Source of the DNA: Flavobacterium sp. I-STPP5a
Lineage (GTDB): Bacteria; Bacteroidota; Bacteroidia; Flavobacteriales; Flavobacteriaceae
DNA length: 64,000 nt
Direction: 5' to 3'
Assembly (NCBI RefSeq): GCF_009764685.1
Contig: NZ_VHLM01000047.1
Coordinates: forward strand, 151,704 to 215,703
Shown here: in pieces, positions 1-7,557 of the stretch
How the letters are laid out: each line of letters opens with the position of its first letter
Numbering within the stretch: the first letter of the stretch is position 1
Notes under the pieces: model-generated
The model's database searches: none
Told to the model about the DNA's origin: nothing
Seen by the model: only the letters and a program-made list of their open reading frames with translations
Program-made: the position numbers and the translations under genes

Positions 1-79
1 TTTTAATCCGTTATAATTAGTCAACATAAAATAGAGAGCCTCAGTCTCGTGACATTTTTAAGAAATTTTATCGGTTAGA

Positions 80-1519
80 TTAAAAAAACCAGCTCGCCAC
101 AAATATTGCTGTTATAACACATATCACGTCTACCAATAACATGGTTCCTAAAGCGTAACGGGTGTTTTTGATATTAACTGATCCAAAATAAACCGCAATT
201 ACGTAAAAAGTACTTTCGGCGCTACATTGAAAAATACTACTCAAACGAGCCGTTAAGGAATCTGGACCAAAAGTATTCATAGAATCTATCAAAAATCCTC
301 TAGAACCCGCAGAGCTAAAAGGACGCAATAAAGCAACTGGCAGAGCATCTGTTATTTCTTTGCTTACACCCAAATTTGAGAATAAAAAAGCAATTCCGTT
401 ACTGATGATTTCAAACAAACCACTATTTCTAAACAAGGATATAGCCACTAGCATCCCTAAAACGTAAGGGAAAATAGTTACCCCCGTTTTCACGCCATTG
501 TTAGCACCCACTACAAAAGCATCAAAAACAGTAGTGCTTGCTGCAGTAAATTTCTTTTCATTCCAGCATGAAAAAATCAAAGTAAAAGCGATAATACCTA
601 TCAATATCAAAGCTGACAGATTAGATGTAAAGTAGTTTTTACCCACAAAATCCAGCTGATTAACATACATTAACAAACCGATAATTGCTGCAATCAATGT
701 GATTAATACCAATACCAAAGAGGCACTCTTGAAATTGATTTTTTGCTTGATACCAACAATCAAAAAGGCTGCAATGGTACCAATGAACGACGTTATAATA
801 CAAGGCAACATCACATCGGCAGGATTACTGGCATTTGCGGCAGCACGATAGCCTATGATTGAAGTAGCTATCAATGTAAGTCCTGAGGCGTGTAAGCACA
901 TGAACATAATTTGCGCATCACTAGCTTTGTCTTTTTCAGGATTAATTTCTTGTAAACTTTCCATGGCTTTTAGGCCAAAAGGCGTTGCAGCTGAGTCTAA
1001 ACCAAGAAAATTAGCTGCAAAATTCAAAGTCATATAAGAAATCGAAGGGTGGTTTTTAGGAATGCTCGGAAATACTTTTACAAAAACAGGACTTAAGGCT
1101 TTGGCCAATTTTCCAGAAGCACCTGAAATAATTAATAGTTCCATCAACCCACAAAAGAAAGCCAAATAAGCCATTAATGGTAATACTAAATCCAGCAAAG
1201 TACTTTTGCAGGTAGGTAATAAACCATCTGATTTTTGTACGCCACTGTAGATTTTTACCGTTTTATTTTTAAAAACATAAGTTGTGTCCGCGTTTAAAGT
1301 ATCGCGATTAACAATCATGGTTTGATCTGGTGCATTTTTGATACTGTCTTTGATGAAAAGCGGCAATTGCTCCGGCATTTTTTCAGAAATCAAAATCGGG
1401 TCGTCTTTTTTTCCATTCAATACATAATCAATTGTATAGGTGTTTGAACTGAACAAACTAACTACCACAAAAACAATTGATGAAATAAAAATAACCAACC
1501 AAAATCTACTCAATACCAT
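80..1519 (-). CDS. Fused SpmA/SpmB-like nucleoside-recognition (Gate) domain membrane protein
   Basis: A 479-residue polytopic inner-membrane protein. One N-terminal membrane segment (about residues 8-24) is followed by a polar stretch to about residue 105, then two blocks of hydrophobic helices that look like the two Gate domains of SpmA and SpmB joined in one chain. Conserved-looking small-residue motifs are NFAANFLGLDSAATPFG (first half) and the LRPFSSAGSRG region (second half). In Bacillus, SpmA and SpmB act in spore-core dehydration. This organism should not sporulate, so the substrate here is unknown; a transport or gating role is inferred from the fold only. It lies downstream of the exonuclease gene on the same strand across a 118-bp gap that contains an inverted repeat, so co-transcription is uncertain. 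Family assignment is firm, function is not. Confidence 0.85.
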   Translation of the reverse strand: MVLSRFWLVIFISSIVFVVVSLFSSNTYTIDYVLNGKKDDPILISEKMPEQLPLFIKDSIKNAPDQTMIVNRDTLNADTTYVFKNKTVKIYSGVQKSDGLLPTCKSTLLDLVLPLMAYLAFFCGLMELLIISGASGKLAKALSPVFVKVFPSIPKNHPSISYMTLNFAANFLGLDSAATPFGLKAMESLQEINPEKDKASDAQIMFMCLHASGLTLIATSIIGYRAAANASNPADVMLPCIITSFIGTIAAFLIVGIKQKINFKSASLVLVLITLIAAIIGLLMYVNQLDFVGKNYFTSNLSALILIGIIAFTLIFSCWNEKKFTAASTTVFDAFVVGANNGVKTGVTIFPYVLGMLVAISLFRNSGLFEIISNGIAFLFSNLGVSKEITDALPVALLRPFSSAGSRGFLIDSMNTFGPDSLTARLSSIFQCSAESTFYVIAVYFGSVNIKNTRYALGTMLLVDVICVITAIFVASWFF

Positions 1520-1566
1520 AACTAATAATTTTTGTAAATGTAATAAATCGATATCAATAACAATTG

Positions 1567-1618
1567 CAATGTCAATTTCAATAAAAGAATTTTAAATTGA
1601 GATTTCATTTTGACATTG
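1567..1618. repeat. Inverted repeat between exonuclease and SpmAB-like genes
   Basis: Arms CAATGTCAA (1567-1575) and TTGACATTG (1610-1618) match perfectly around a 34-base AT-rich loop that itself contains shorter complementary pieces. There is no clear T run, so it is not a standard terminator. It may be an mRNA processing or stability hairpin, or a degenerate dispersed repeat. Confidence 0.5.
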
Positions 1619-1637
1619 ATATTGCCATTCAAGTTAC

Positions 1638-2351
1638 TTACACATGAATAATCTCGTCTTCAATTAACAACTCTTCTCTACGCAAACGCAGAAAAATTTG
1701 CGCTACAGCAATCGTATCTCGCTCACAATAAGTAACAATACGGTCAATGTCTTTCTCGACATAAAAAACATGACCTACTTGACTGCCATCAATATCGCCT
1801 TTTGAAGAAGGAATTCCGAGTACTTTACACATCAATTTCAAAGAAGTAAAATGTTTGTAATCGCCAAATTTCCATAATTCTAAAGTATCTAAATGTGGAA
1901 TTTCCCAAGGTTTTTTTCCAAATAAATTCAGCTTGTTTGGAATTGCAATATTATTGATAATCATTCGCCTAGCCAAAAAGGGAATATCAAATTCTTTGGC
2001 ATTGTGTCCGCACAAAACATGCTGCGGTTGATTGAAGTGATTGTTGAGTAAATTATTAAAGTCGGAAAGTATTTTTTTCTCCTCGCCAAAGAAACTCGTT
2101 ACACGAAAATTACGAATGTCACCTTTGATGGTAAAATAACCTACCGAAATACACACAATTTTACCAAACTCGGCCCAAATACCTGCGCGATCATAAAAAT
2201 CTTCGGGAGAATACTCTTCTTTGCGTTGGTATTGGGTTTTGTGTTCCCAAAGGGATTGCATTTCCGGATCTAAATCATCGTAATTTTCAGATTCTGGAAC
2301 GGTTTCTATATCGAGAAACAGAATGTTGTTGAGATTTATTTTTTCGATCAT
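1638..2351 (-). CDS. Predicted PolB-like 3'-5' exonuclease (DEDD fold)
   Basis: This 237-residue soluble protein has the motifs of the predicted 3'-5' exonuclease family related to the DNA polymerase B proofreading domain. Exo I is LFLDIETVPE near residue 15, Exo II is HNAKEFDIPFLARR near residue 115, and Exo III is YCERDTIAVAQ near residue 210. The acidic metal-binding residues expected of a DEDD nuclease are therefore present (D and E in DIE, D in EFD, D in ERD). It stands alone without a polymerase domain, as is usual for this family. The role is probably single-strand trimming in DNA repair, by homology. A degenerate dispersed repeat lies just upstream (2363-2394), and a suicidal alkyltransferase gene follows upstream on the same strand, which is at least consistent with a repair theme. 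Confidence 0.85.
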   Translation of the reverse strand: MIEKINLNNILFLDIETVPESENYDDLDPEMQSLWEHKTQYQRKEEYSPEDFYDRAGIWAEFGKIVCISVGYFTIKGDIRNFRVTSFFGEEKKILSDFNNLLNNHFNQPQHVLCGHNAKEFDIPFLARRMIINNIAIPNKLNLFGKKPWEIPHLDTLELWKFGDYKHFTSLKLMCKVLGIPSSKGDIDGSQVGHVFYVEKDIDRIVTYCERDTIAVAQIFLRLRREELLIEDEIIHV

Positions 2352-2362
2352 TTTTTATGGCA

Positions 2363-2394
2363 CGCAGATGACGCTGATTTAAAAGATTTGCACG
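2363..2394. repeat. Degenerate CGCAGAT-type intergenic repeat
   Basis: The stretch begins CGCAGATGACGCTGATTT and continues with GATTTGCACGG. It resembles the sequence that starts CGCAGATGCGC at 62681, and both lie in intergenic gaps. I recognise this kind of sequence as a common Flavobacterium dispersed repeat, from memory only. Confidence 0.45.
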
Positions 2395-2434
2395 GATATT
2401 CTTAAACGAATATAAAAAAAATATTCATAACCAA

Positions 2435-2905
2435 CTAAAATAAACTATGTTGCGGGGAAGGATTTTCGTGTTCTAACAACCATTTTTTACGCCATAATCC
2501 TCCTGCATATCCCGTTAATGAACCATCACTACCAATAACTCTGTGACAAGGAACCACAATCCAAAGTGGATTTTTTCCATTCGCCGAAGCCACAGCTCGA
2601 ATGGCTTTTGGATCACCAAGAAATTTGGATTGTTCTAGATATGTTCTTGTTTTACCGAACGGAATATCGAGTAATGCGTTCCACACTTTTTGTTGAAAAT
2701 CAGTTCCTTTTGGATTGAGTTTAAAGGTAAAATGTTTTCTTTTGGCATCGAAATATTCTTGAAGTTGCTGTACAGCCTCTTGTACAAAAACGGGAATTTG
2801 AGCTGATACTTCACCCTCTTCTAAGACTATTATTTCAGAAACACCATGTAAATCACCTGTAATGGCAGCAATTCCTAGCGGAGTATTGATGTAGACTGTT
2901 TCCAT
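2435..2905 (-). CDS. ogt: Methylated-DNA--protein-cysteine S-methyltransferase
   Basis: A 156-residue suicidal DNA-repair protein that moves alkyl groups from O6-alkylguanine to its own cysteine. The active-site motif PCHRVIG, with the acceptor Cys near residue 120, is intact. It is preceded by the recognition-helix region (KAIRAVASANGKNP) and followed by GYAGGLWRKKWLLEHE, the usual C-terminal end of the domain. The length fits the Ogt/MGMT class without the N-terminal Ada regulatory domain. It is probably monocistronic: a hairpin terminator at 2951-2986 separates it from the hemB-cytochrome unit upstream. The symbol ogt is used in the generic sense. Confidence 0.93.
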   Translation of the reverse strand: METVYINTPLGIAAITGDLHGVSEIIVLEEGEVSAQIPVFVQEAVQQLQEYFDAKRKHFTFKLNPKGTDFQQKVWNALLDIPFGKTRTYLEQSKFLGDPKAIRAVASANGKNPLWIVVPCHRVIGSDGSLTGYAGGLWRKKWLLEHENPSPQHSLF

Positions 2906-2950
2906 TTTTTAAAGGTAAAAAAATAATATGTGTAGACTACATACGGTCAT

Positions 2951-2986
2951 AAAAAAACCATTAGTACTTGCGAATGGTCTTTGTTT
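2951..2986. terminator. Putative bidirectional terminator after the hemB-cytochrome c unit
   Basis: Arms ACCATT (2957-2962) and AATGGT (2973-2978) surround a 10-base loop. Read leftwards the stem is followed by seven T; read rightwards by CTTTGTTTTT. The stem is only 6 bp, so strength is moderate, but the place fits the 3' end of the leftward hemB-cytochrome c transcript. Confidence 0.55.
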
Positions 2987-2988
2987 TT

Positions 2989-3066
2989 AGCCCTGATAGA
3001 AGCGGCATCCTCTTGTGGTAGCGCTAGCGAACACAAGAGATATAGCGGATAGCAGGATATAGCTCC
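2989..3066 (-). repeat. Structured dispersed element in the 3' UTR of the hemB-cytochrome c transcript
   Basis: Read leftwards it runs from GGAGCTATATCCTGC (3066 side) through a hairpin of CTCTTGTG and CACAAGAG arms (3011-3036 region) to ATCAGGGCT (2989 side). It sits between the cytochrome stop codon and the terminator at 2951-2986. I recall nearly the same frame, with a variable central hairpin, in intergenic regions of other Flavobacterium genomes, so I call it a dispersed, possibly RNA-structured element. The function is unknown. Confidence 0.6.
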
Positions 3067-3075
3067 TAAAAAACT

Positions 3076-3462
3076 TTATTTTACATGAGAATATACGTAG
3101 GATTCTAGCGCTTTCAATTCCTCTTCGGACATGGCTTTTGTGAGTGCAAAATTAGCTTTCATCACCTCGTATTGACTTGGGTCTACAATTGGCTCGCCTT
3201 CACCTTTTAAAAACGTGACCATATCGGCATTTTTACTTTTATAAATACCTGCAATATCTTGTAAGCTGGGACCAACTACTTTTTTGTCAATTTGGTGACA
3301 GGCGATGCAATTTCCCTTTCCTTCAAAAATTTCTTTTCCTAAATCTACTGGAGTTTGAGCAACTTCTTCAGTAGTTGTTGGGTACAAGGATTCTTTCTTT
3401 GTTTCTTCTTTTTTACAAGATAGAAAGCAACATACAGCAATCATGCAAAGGATCTTTTTCAT
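3076..3462 (-). CDS. Class I cytochrome c lipoprotein
   Basis: A 128-residue secreted monoheme cytochrome c. A lipoprotein signal peptide ends near Cys16 (CCFLSCKK), and the heme-attachment motif CIACH lies near residue 53 after GKEIFEGKGN. A candidate axial methionine is in YEVMKANF near residue 99, followed by a C-terminal helix with EEELKALESYVYS, as in c-type cytochromes of the c552/c551 kind. Its ATG shares one base with the hemB stop codon (TAATG at 3464-3460), so translation is probably coupled to heme synthesis. The role is likely electron transfer at the periplasmic face of a membrane; the partner is not evident. The pairing of the final gene of a heme operon with a heme protein is suggestive but not proof of co-regulation. 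Confidence 0.88.
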   Translation of the reverse strand: MKKILCMIAVCCFLSCKKEETKKESLYPTTTEEVAQTPVDLGKEIFEGKGNCIACHQIDKKVVGPSLQDIAGIYKSKNADMVTFLKGEGEPIVDPSQYEVMKANFALTKAMSEEELKALESYVYSHVK

Positions 3463-4460
3463 TATTTTTTATTTAAAAGTATTGCCGCTTCTTTGGCAAA
3501 ATAAGTCGAAATTAAACTAGCTCCTGCACGCTTGATGCACATTAACTGCTCCATCATGGTTTGGTCGTGATCTAACCAACCTCTTTCGGAAGCGGCTTTG
3601 ATCATGGCATACTCGCCAGAAACATGATATACCGTTACAGGCACATGAACTGCATTTTTTACTTCGCGAACGATATCTAAGTATGCAATTCCGGGTTTTA
3701 CCATGACCATATCAGCGCCTTCTTCAACATCCCAAAGTGCTTCTTTGATGGCTTCAAGACGATTGGCATAATCCATTTGATAGGTTTTTTTATTTTTCGG
3801 AACATCTACATCAGCGTCTTTTGGAGCAGAGTCTAAAGCATCGCGAAAAGGTCCGTAAAATGCCGAAGCATATTTGGCAGAATAACTCATGATGCCCACG
3901 TTATGATACCCTGCAGCATCTAAACCTTGGCGCAAGCGTAGTACGCGTCCGTCCATCATATCGCTTGGCGCTACAAAGTCGGCACCGGCTTGTGCGTGAG
4001 AAACAGCCATTTTTACCAAAGCATCGTTGGTAGAATCATTTTCAACATCGCCATTTGCTATGATTCCGTCATGACCATAAATTGAATATGGGTCTAAAGC
4101 CACATCAGGCATGACAATCATTTCTGGACAAGCGGTTTTGATAGCGCGAATGGCGTTTTGCATGAGTCCGTTTGGGTTCCAAGCTTCAGTACCGGCGTTG
4201 TCTTTTAGATTTTCGTCGACTTTTACATAGATGTTTACTGCTCGAATTCCTAAATCGAATAATTCTTGCACTTCTTTCACTGTTAAATCAATCGAACGAC
4301 GAAAAATTCCTGGCATAGATGGAATTTCTACTTGTACGTTTTCGCCTTCGGCAATAAACATAGGAAACATAAAATCACTTGGACTTAATGTAGTTTCTCT
4401 AACTAATGAACGAATGGATTCGTTTACTCTTAACCGGCGACCTCTTTGTAATGGGAACAT
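3462..4460 (-). CDS. hemB: Delta-aminolevulinic acid dehydratase (porphobilinogen synthase)
   Basis: The 332-residue cytosolic enzyme condenses two 5-aminolevulinate molecules to porphobilinogen. The N-terminus RGRRLRVNESIR and the two lysine regions SYSAKYASAFYGPFRDA (about residue 195) and MVMVKPGIAYLDIV (about residue 252), which carries the Schiff-base lysine, are typical. It is full length. The metal site cannot be settled by eye. Downstream it overlaps the cytochrome c start by one base. Upstream lies the RAYT gene, which separates it from hemF and the remainder of the cluster. No clear TAnnTTTG box was found just upstream, so it may depend on read-through from the hemA-hemF transcript or on an unrecognised promoter. 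Confidence 0.97.
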   Translation of the reverse strand: MFPLQRGRRLRVNESIRSLVRETTLSPSDFMFPMFIAEGENVQVEIPSMPGIFRRSIDLTVKEVQELFDLGIRAVNIYVKVDENLKDNAGTEAWNPNGLMQNAIRAIKTACPEMIVMPDVALDPYSIYGHDGIIANGDVENDSTNDALVKMAVSHAQAGADFVAPSDMMDGRVLRLRQGLDAAGYHNVGIMSYSAKYASAFYGPFRDALDSAPKDADVDVPKNKKTYQMDYANRLEAIKEALWDVEEGADMVMVKPGIAYLDIVREVKNAVHVPVTVYHVSGEYAMIKAASERGWLDHDQTMMEQLMCIKRAGASLISTYFAKEAAILLNKK

Positions 4461-4475
4461 ATCTTTAGTTTTTCA

Positions 4476-4502
4476 AGCTCCAGAGGAGCGTAATGTTTAT
4501 AG
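4476..4502 (-). repeat. REP family 1 copy, left of RAYT-1
   Basis: Hairpin GCTCC-AGA-GGAGC (4477-4489) followed by GTAATGTTTATAG. Read leftwards it is CTATAAACATTAC then the palindrome, the same layout as the copies at 5084-5249 but in the opposite orientation. Confidence 0.75.
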
Positions 4503-4528
4503 TAATTTGTTTTATCGTACTATCTTTA

Positions 4529-4553
4529 AGCCCGGTAAGGGCGACATATTTAT
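4529..4553 (-). repeat. REP family 1 copy, immediately 3' of RAYT-1
   Basis: Hairpin GCCC-GGTAA-GGGC (4530-4542) followed by GACATATTTAT. Read leftwards it is ATAAATATGTC then the palindrome, a diverged member of the CTATAAATAT-plus-hairpin family. It abuts the transposase stop codon. Confidence 0.65.
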
Positions 4554-4555
4554 CT

Positions 4556-5017
4556 CTAATTAACATCATCAAAAAGATATTCATTTTTAAAATCTACATT
4601 ATACAATTTTAAAAATTCTACATATTCTTCTGTGAATGTTTTTATTTTATGATGCTCTTCTTGATTTTGTATATAATTGATAACATTAGTCAATTGCGAA
4701 TGACTGTAGGTGAATGCTCCGAATCCTGTTTGCCACTCAAATTTACCATTTATCCAAGCTTTTTCATTAATAAATCTTGATGAATTGGCTTTTATATCTC
4801 TCACCAAATCTGATAAAGCTTTATTTGGCTTTAAGCCAATTAGAATATGAACGTGGTCTGGCATTCCATTGATCGCAATTAATTTTTGACCCTCATTTGT
4901 AACAATACCAGTAATATATTTGAACAATTCATCTTTCCATTTACTAGAAATTAGATTTTGTCTTCCTTTTACAGCAAAGACAATTTGGATGTATATTTGA
5001 GAATAGGTGTTTGCCAT
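4556..5017 (-). CDS. REP-associated tyrosine transposase (RAYT, IS200-like Y1 family)
   Basis: A 153-residue protein of the HUH/Y1 transposase family. The metal-binding HUH motif is H-V-H at residues 55-57 within MPDHVHILIG, and the candidate nucleophile is Tyr115 in NVINYIQNQEEHH. It is encoded between hemF and hemB in the same orientation and flanked by short CTATAAATAT-plus-hairpin repeats: two inverted copies on the left and four on the right. This is the arrangement expected of a RAYT and the REP sequences it processes. Unlike IS200/IS605 elements there is no accessory TnpB and no obvious larger element boundary. Single-strand cleavage of the hairpin repeats is inferred from the family. 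All catalytic residues appear intact, so it may be active or domesticated. Confidence 0.9.
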   Translation of the reverse strand: MANTYSQIYIQIVFAVKGRQNLISSKWKDELFKYITGIVTNEGQKLIAINGMPDHVHILIGLKPNKALSDLVRDIKANSSRFINEKAWINGKFEWQTGFGAFTYSHSQLTNVINYIQNQEEHHKIKTFTEEYVEFLKLYNVDFKNEYLFDDVN

Positions 5018-5083
5018 TATAAATTGATGTTAGTTAAATATGTCATCCCTACGGAATTCAATTTCAATTACATACATTATTTG

Positions 5084-5110
5084 CTATAAATATAGCGCTC
5101 CTACGGAGCT
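5084..5110 (+). repeat. REP family 1 copy
   Basis: CTATAAATATAGC followed by the palindrome GCTCC-TAC-GGAGC (5097-5109). It is essentially identical to the copy at 5223-5249. Confidence 0.8.
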
Positions 5111-5149
5111 AAATAAAAACAATATTATTTGTCCAAATATAACGCGGCG

Positions 5150-5202
5150 CTATAAATATATCACACCGATGGTTGCTATAAATATATCGCACCGAAGGTG
5201 CT
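5150..5202 (+). repeat. Two tandem REP family 1 copies
   Basis: Two units of CTATAAATATATC plus hairpin, at 5150-5176 (degenerate ACACCGATGGTTGC) and 5176-5202 (GCACC-GAA-GGTGC). Base changes in the arms of the second are compensatory relative to the GCTCC/GGAGC copies, which suggests selection on the hairpin shape. Confidence 0.75.
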
Positions 5203-5222
5203 CAATCAAAAAAATAATATTC

Positions 5223-5249
5223 CTATAAATATAGCGCTCCTACGGAGCT
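5223..5249 (+). repeat. REP family 1 copy supplying the hemF stop codon
   Basis: CTATAAATATAGC plus GCTCC-TAC-GGAGC. The copy runs into the hemF 3' end: the hemF TAG stop (5250-5248) is made from the edge of the repeat. Confidence 0.78.
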
Positions 5250-6153
5250 AAACTATCCAATCAACAGGAATCTCCAACACTTTCAATAATTTCTCCTCTT
5301 CACTTCCTGATTCTGGATGATGGTCATATACCCACTGAACGTGTGGTGGTAATGACATTAAAATTGACTCAATTCTTCCATTGGTTTTTAGACCAAATAA
5401 AGTGCCTTTGTCGTGCACCAAATTGAACTCAACATAGCGACCTCTTCGTATTTCTTGCCAAGTTCTTTGTTCTGCGGTGTATGGTAAATTTTTTCGTCTT
5501 TCTAATATTGGAACATAAGCGGCTAAAAATGAATTACCAACTTCGGTTACAAAGTTAAACCAGTTTTCCATTGACATTTGCTCGGTTGCTTTGCAGTAAT
5601 CAAAGAATAATCCGCCGAGTCCGCGAGCTTCATTACGATGTGCGTTCCAGAAATAGGCATCGCATTGTTTTTTAAACTTGGGATAAAAATCTAGATTGTG
5701 CTTATCACAAGCGGTTTTACAGGTTTGGTGAAAATGAATCGCATCTTCTTCAAATAAATAATAGGGTGTTAAGTCCTGTCCGCCTCCAAACCATTGTTGG
5801 ATTACGTTTCCATTTTCATCGTACATTTCGAAATAGCGCCAATTAGCATGAACAGTGGGTGCCATTGGGTTTTTAGGATGGATAACCAAACTCAATCCGC
5901 AGGCAAAAAAATCGGCTTCGCCTACGTTAAATAATTTTTGCATCGAATCGGGTAATTTTCCATGCACTGCCGAAATATTCACACCGCCTTTCTCGATAAC
6001 ATTTCCGTTTTCGATTACACGTGTTCTTCCTCCGCCGCCTTCTGGACGTTCCCAAAGATCTTCCTTGAATTTGGCATGACCTTCAACGGCTTCTAAGCCA
6101 GCAACAATCTGGTCTTGGAGATTTTGTATGTAGGTGTAAAATTTATTTTTCAT
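5248..6153 (-). CDS. hemF: Oxygen-dependent coproporphyrinogen III oxidase
   Basis: A 301-residue cytosolic enzyme that decarboxylates two propionates of coproporphyrinogen III to give protoporphyrinogen IX, using O2. Recognisable blocks include GGGGRTRVIENG near residue 40, the WRYFEMYDENG and WFGGGQDLTPYY region, RNEARGLGGLFFDY, and RRGRYVEFNLVHDKGTLFGL near the C-terminus. An upstream in-frame ATG at 6165 would add four residues (MNCT). I chose 6153 because the family N-terminus is of the MKxKFYxYIQNLQDQI type. The start overlaps the 3' end of the GNAT gene. The stop codon lies in a REP copy. The presence of HemF implies an aerobic or microaerobic heme route via protoporphyrin. Confidence 0.96.
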   Translation of the reverse strand: MKNKFYTYIQNLQDQIVAGLEAVEGHAKFKEDLWERPEGGGGRTRVIENGNVIEKGGVNISAVHGKLPDSMQKLFNVGEADFFACGLSLVIHPKNPMAPTVHANWRYFEMYDENGNVIQQWFGGGQDLTPYYLFEEDAIHFHQTCKTACDKHNLDFYPKFKKQCDAYFWNAHRNEARGLGGLFFDYCKATEQMSMENWFNFVTEVGNSFLAAYVPILERRKNLPYTAEQRTWQEIRRGRYVEFNLVHDKGTLFGLKTNGRIESILMSLPPHVQWVYDHHPESGSEEEKLLKVLEIPVDWIV

Positions 6154-6670
6154 TGTACAATTCATATAATTCCATATCTAATGGAGTTCCATTAATTGGA
6201 GTAAATTCATTTTGTAAGGTGCTTTGCCAAACGAAACCGATATTCTCAGCAACCTTCACACTTCCTAAATTACTTTTATGAGCAATAATCTGAAGTGTTT
6301 TCAAACCTAAATCCTCAAAAGCAAAATTTGTCATTTCTTTTACCGCAAATGAAGTCAAACCATTTCCTTCATATTCCGAACCAATACAGTATGCAAATTC
6401 TCCTTGGTTTTTATCCCAATCGAGCTTTTTAATGATAATTAAACCTATAATTTGTTGGTTGTTTTTATCTCGAATAGCAAAAGTAAAATTTGTCTTCTCT
6501 TCTATTTCTTTATTTTTAATTGCAATGTATTCGCTAGATTTTTCAAGTGTGGAGTTACTTGAAAGCGTTAATGGGAAAAATTGCTGCAATCTTTCATTAT
6601 TGTCAATCATAAATTGATACAATTGATTTGAGTCTGTTAACTCTAATTTGTCTATAACGAAATTTGCCAT
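6143..6670 (-). CDS. GNAT-family N-acetyltransferase (RimJ/RimL-like)
   Basis: A 175-residue acetyltransferase of the GNAT fold. After the N-terminal strand it has the motif EGNGLTSFAVKEMTNFAFE (acetyl-CoA binding loop, about residues 123-141), then LKTLQIIAHKSNLGSVKVAENIGF, the typical N-x-x-S-x-x-V-A-E-x-x-G-F signature of RimJ/RimL-type enzymes. The substrate is unknown; protein N-termini or small amines are possible. It is embedded in the heme operon, 8 bp after the META-domain gene and overlapping the hemF start, so it is co-translated with hemF. Nothing in the sequence ties it to tetrapyrrole chemistry. Confidence 0.85.
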   Translation of the reverse strand: MANFVIDKLELTDSNQLYQFMIDNNERLQQFFPLTLSSNSTLEKSSEYIAIKNKEIEEKTNFTFAIRDKNNQQIIGLIIIKKLDWDKNQGEFAYCIGSEYEGNGLTSFAVKEMTNFAFEDLGLKTLQIIAHKSNLGSVKVAENIGFVWQSTLQNEFTPINGTPLDMELYELYNEK

Positions 6671-6678
6671 TTTATTTC

Positions 6679-7494
6679 TTATCTATAACTTTCTAAAGTC
6701 ATTAATAGTTTATCATCTTGGTACAAGAACAATTGTCCTCCAATTATTTTATATGTATTTGCAATTGCTAGTAAAGCTGTAAATTTATTTTCTTGATCCA
6801 TAACGTCACAAAACATTTTAGTACTTATCATTTTTTTGAACTCGATTTTATTTCCTAAAACTTTCAAAGATCCATTAATAATATTACATCCACCATTTCC
6901 TGAAAAAGCACTCAAGTCCTTATTTAGAGTTATATAAGTATTTTTGGTAACCAACTTAGAATCACCATTAAAAGATTCTAATATCCATTGAGATGAAAGT
7001 GGTAATCCGCTAAGAGCTTGTTCACCTTCAACAGTTTTTTGAGTGATTTGAATTTCAACTTTACCAGTATGCTTCTTATCGACAGCTATTAGAAGTAAAG
7101 GTTTCATTGTACTTGATGTTTTTCTTCCTTGACTAATATAAGCATTAAAAACTATTCTCTTATTTGTTTTTTTTAAACTTACGGGAGTAATTGAAGTGAT
7201 ATAACTTGTTTCTTTTATGGTTACTGCAATTACATATTGTTTAGCAAAATTAATTATCGTTGGTTTGCCATTTTTACCCATAAAAACAGCCGCTCCAAAT
7301 ATAGCATCGAATTCTTTTTGAGTTGTTATCTTTGGGTTTTCAAAATGATCTTTTTTGAAAGTATTCTTCACAAAATAATTAGAAACTATTTGATAAGCAA
7401 TCTCTTCAGTTGAAGAACTTTGTTTTTTTTGGGCACTTACTGACATTGTTATTATGCTTACAAGCAACAGAAGTTTTGTGCATATCTTTCTCAT
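6679..7494 (-). CDS. Secreted META-domain (HslJ-like) protein
   Basis: A 271-residue exported protein. A signal peptide covers about residues 1-21 (LLLLVSIITMSVSAQ). An N-terminal part of unknown fold (about 28-155) ends before a META/HslJ-like domain (about 165-270) that starts LPLSSQWILESFNG and contains FSGNGGCNIINGS and KMISTKMFC, the usual G-x-G-G-C-N and T-x-M-x-C pattern. META domains are found in envelope stress and motility-related proteins, but their biochemical role is poorly known. It sits between hemE and the GNAT gene in the heme operon. Its link with heme synthesis is unexplained; it may be a passenger. Confidence 0.8.
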   Translation of the reverse strand: MRKICTKLLLLVSIITMSVSAQKKQSSSTEEIAYQIVSNYFVKNTFKKDHFENPKITTQKEFDAIFGAAVFMGKNGKPTIINFAKQYVIAVTIKETSYITSITPVSLKKTNKRIVFNAYISQGRKTSSTMKPLLLIAVDKKHTGKVEIQITQKTVEGEQALSGLPLSSQWILESFNGDSKLVTKNTYITLNKDLSAFSGNGGCNIINGSLKVLGNKIEFKKMISTKMFCDVMDQENKFTALLAIANTYKIIGGQLFLYQDDKLLMTLESYR

Positions 7495-7557
7495 TTTTTT
7501 GAATTTTTTTTAAAAACCTTCTAAAATCATAAAAAGTATTCTAGATTTATAGCATCT

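Noticed and set aside
5040..5228. 62-codon plus-strand frame right of RAYT-1
   Set aside because: It consists of REP copies and AT-rich spacer; the translation is an artefact of repeated CTATAAATAT units.
4476..5249. CRISPR array
   Set aside because: Repeats are in both orientations, spacers are irregular (0 to tens of bases), no cas genes are present, and a RAYT explains the hairpin repeats better.
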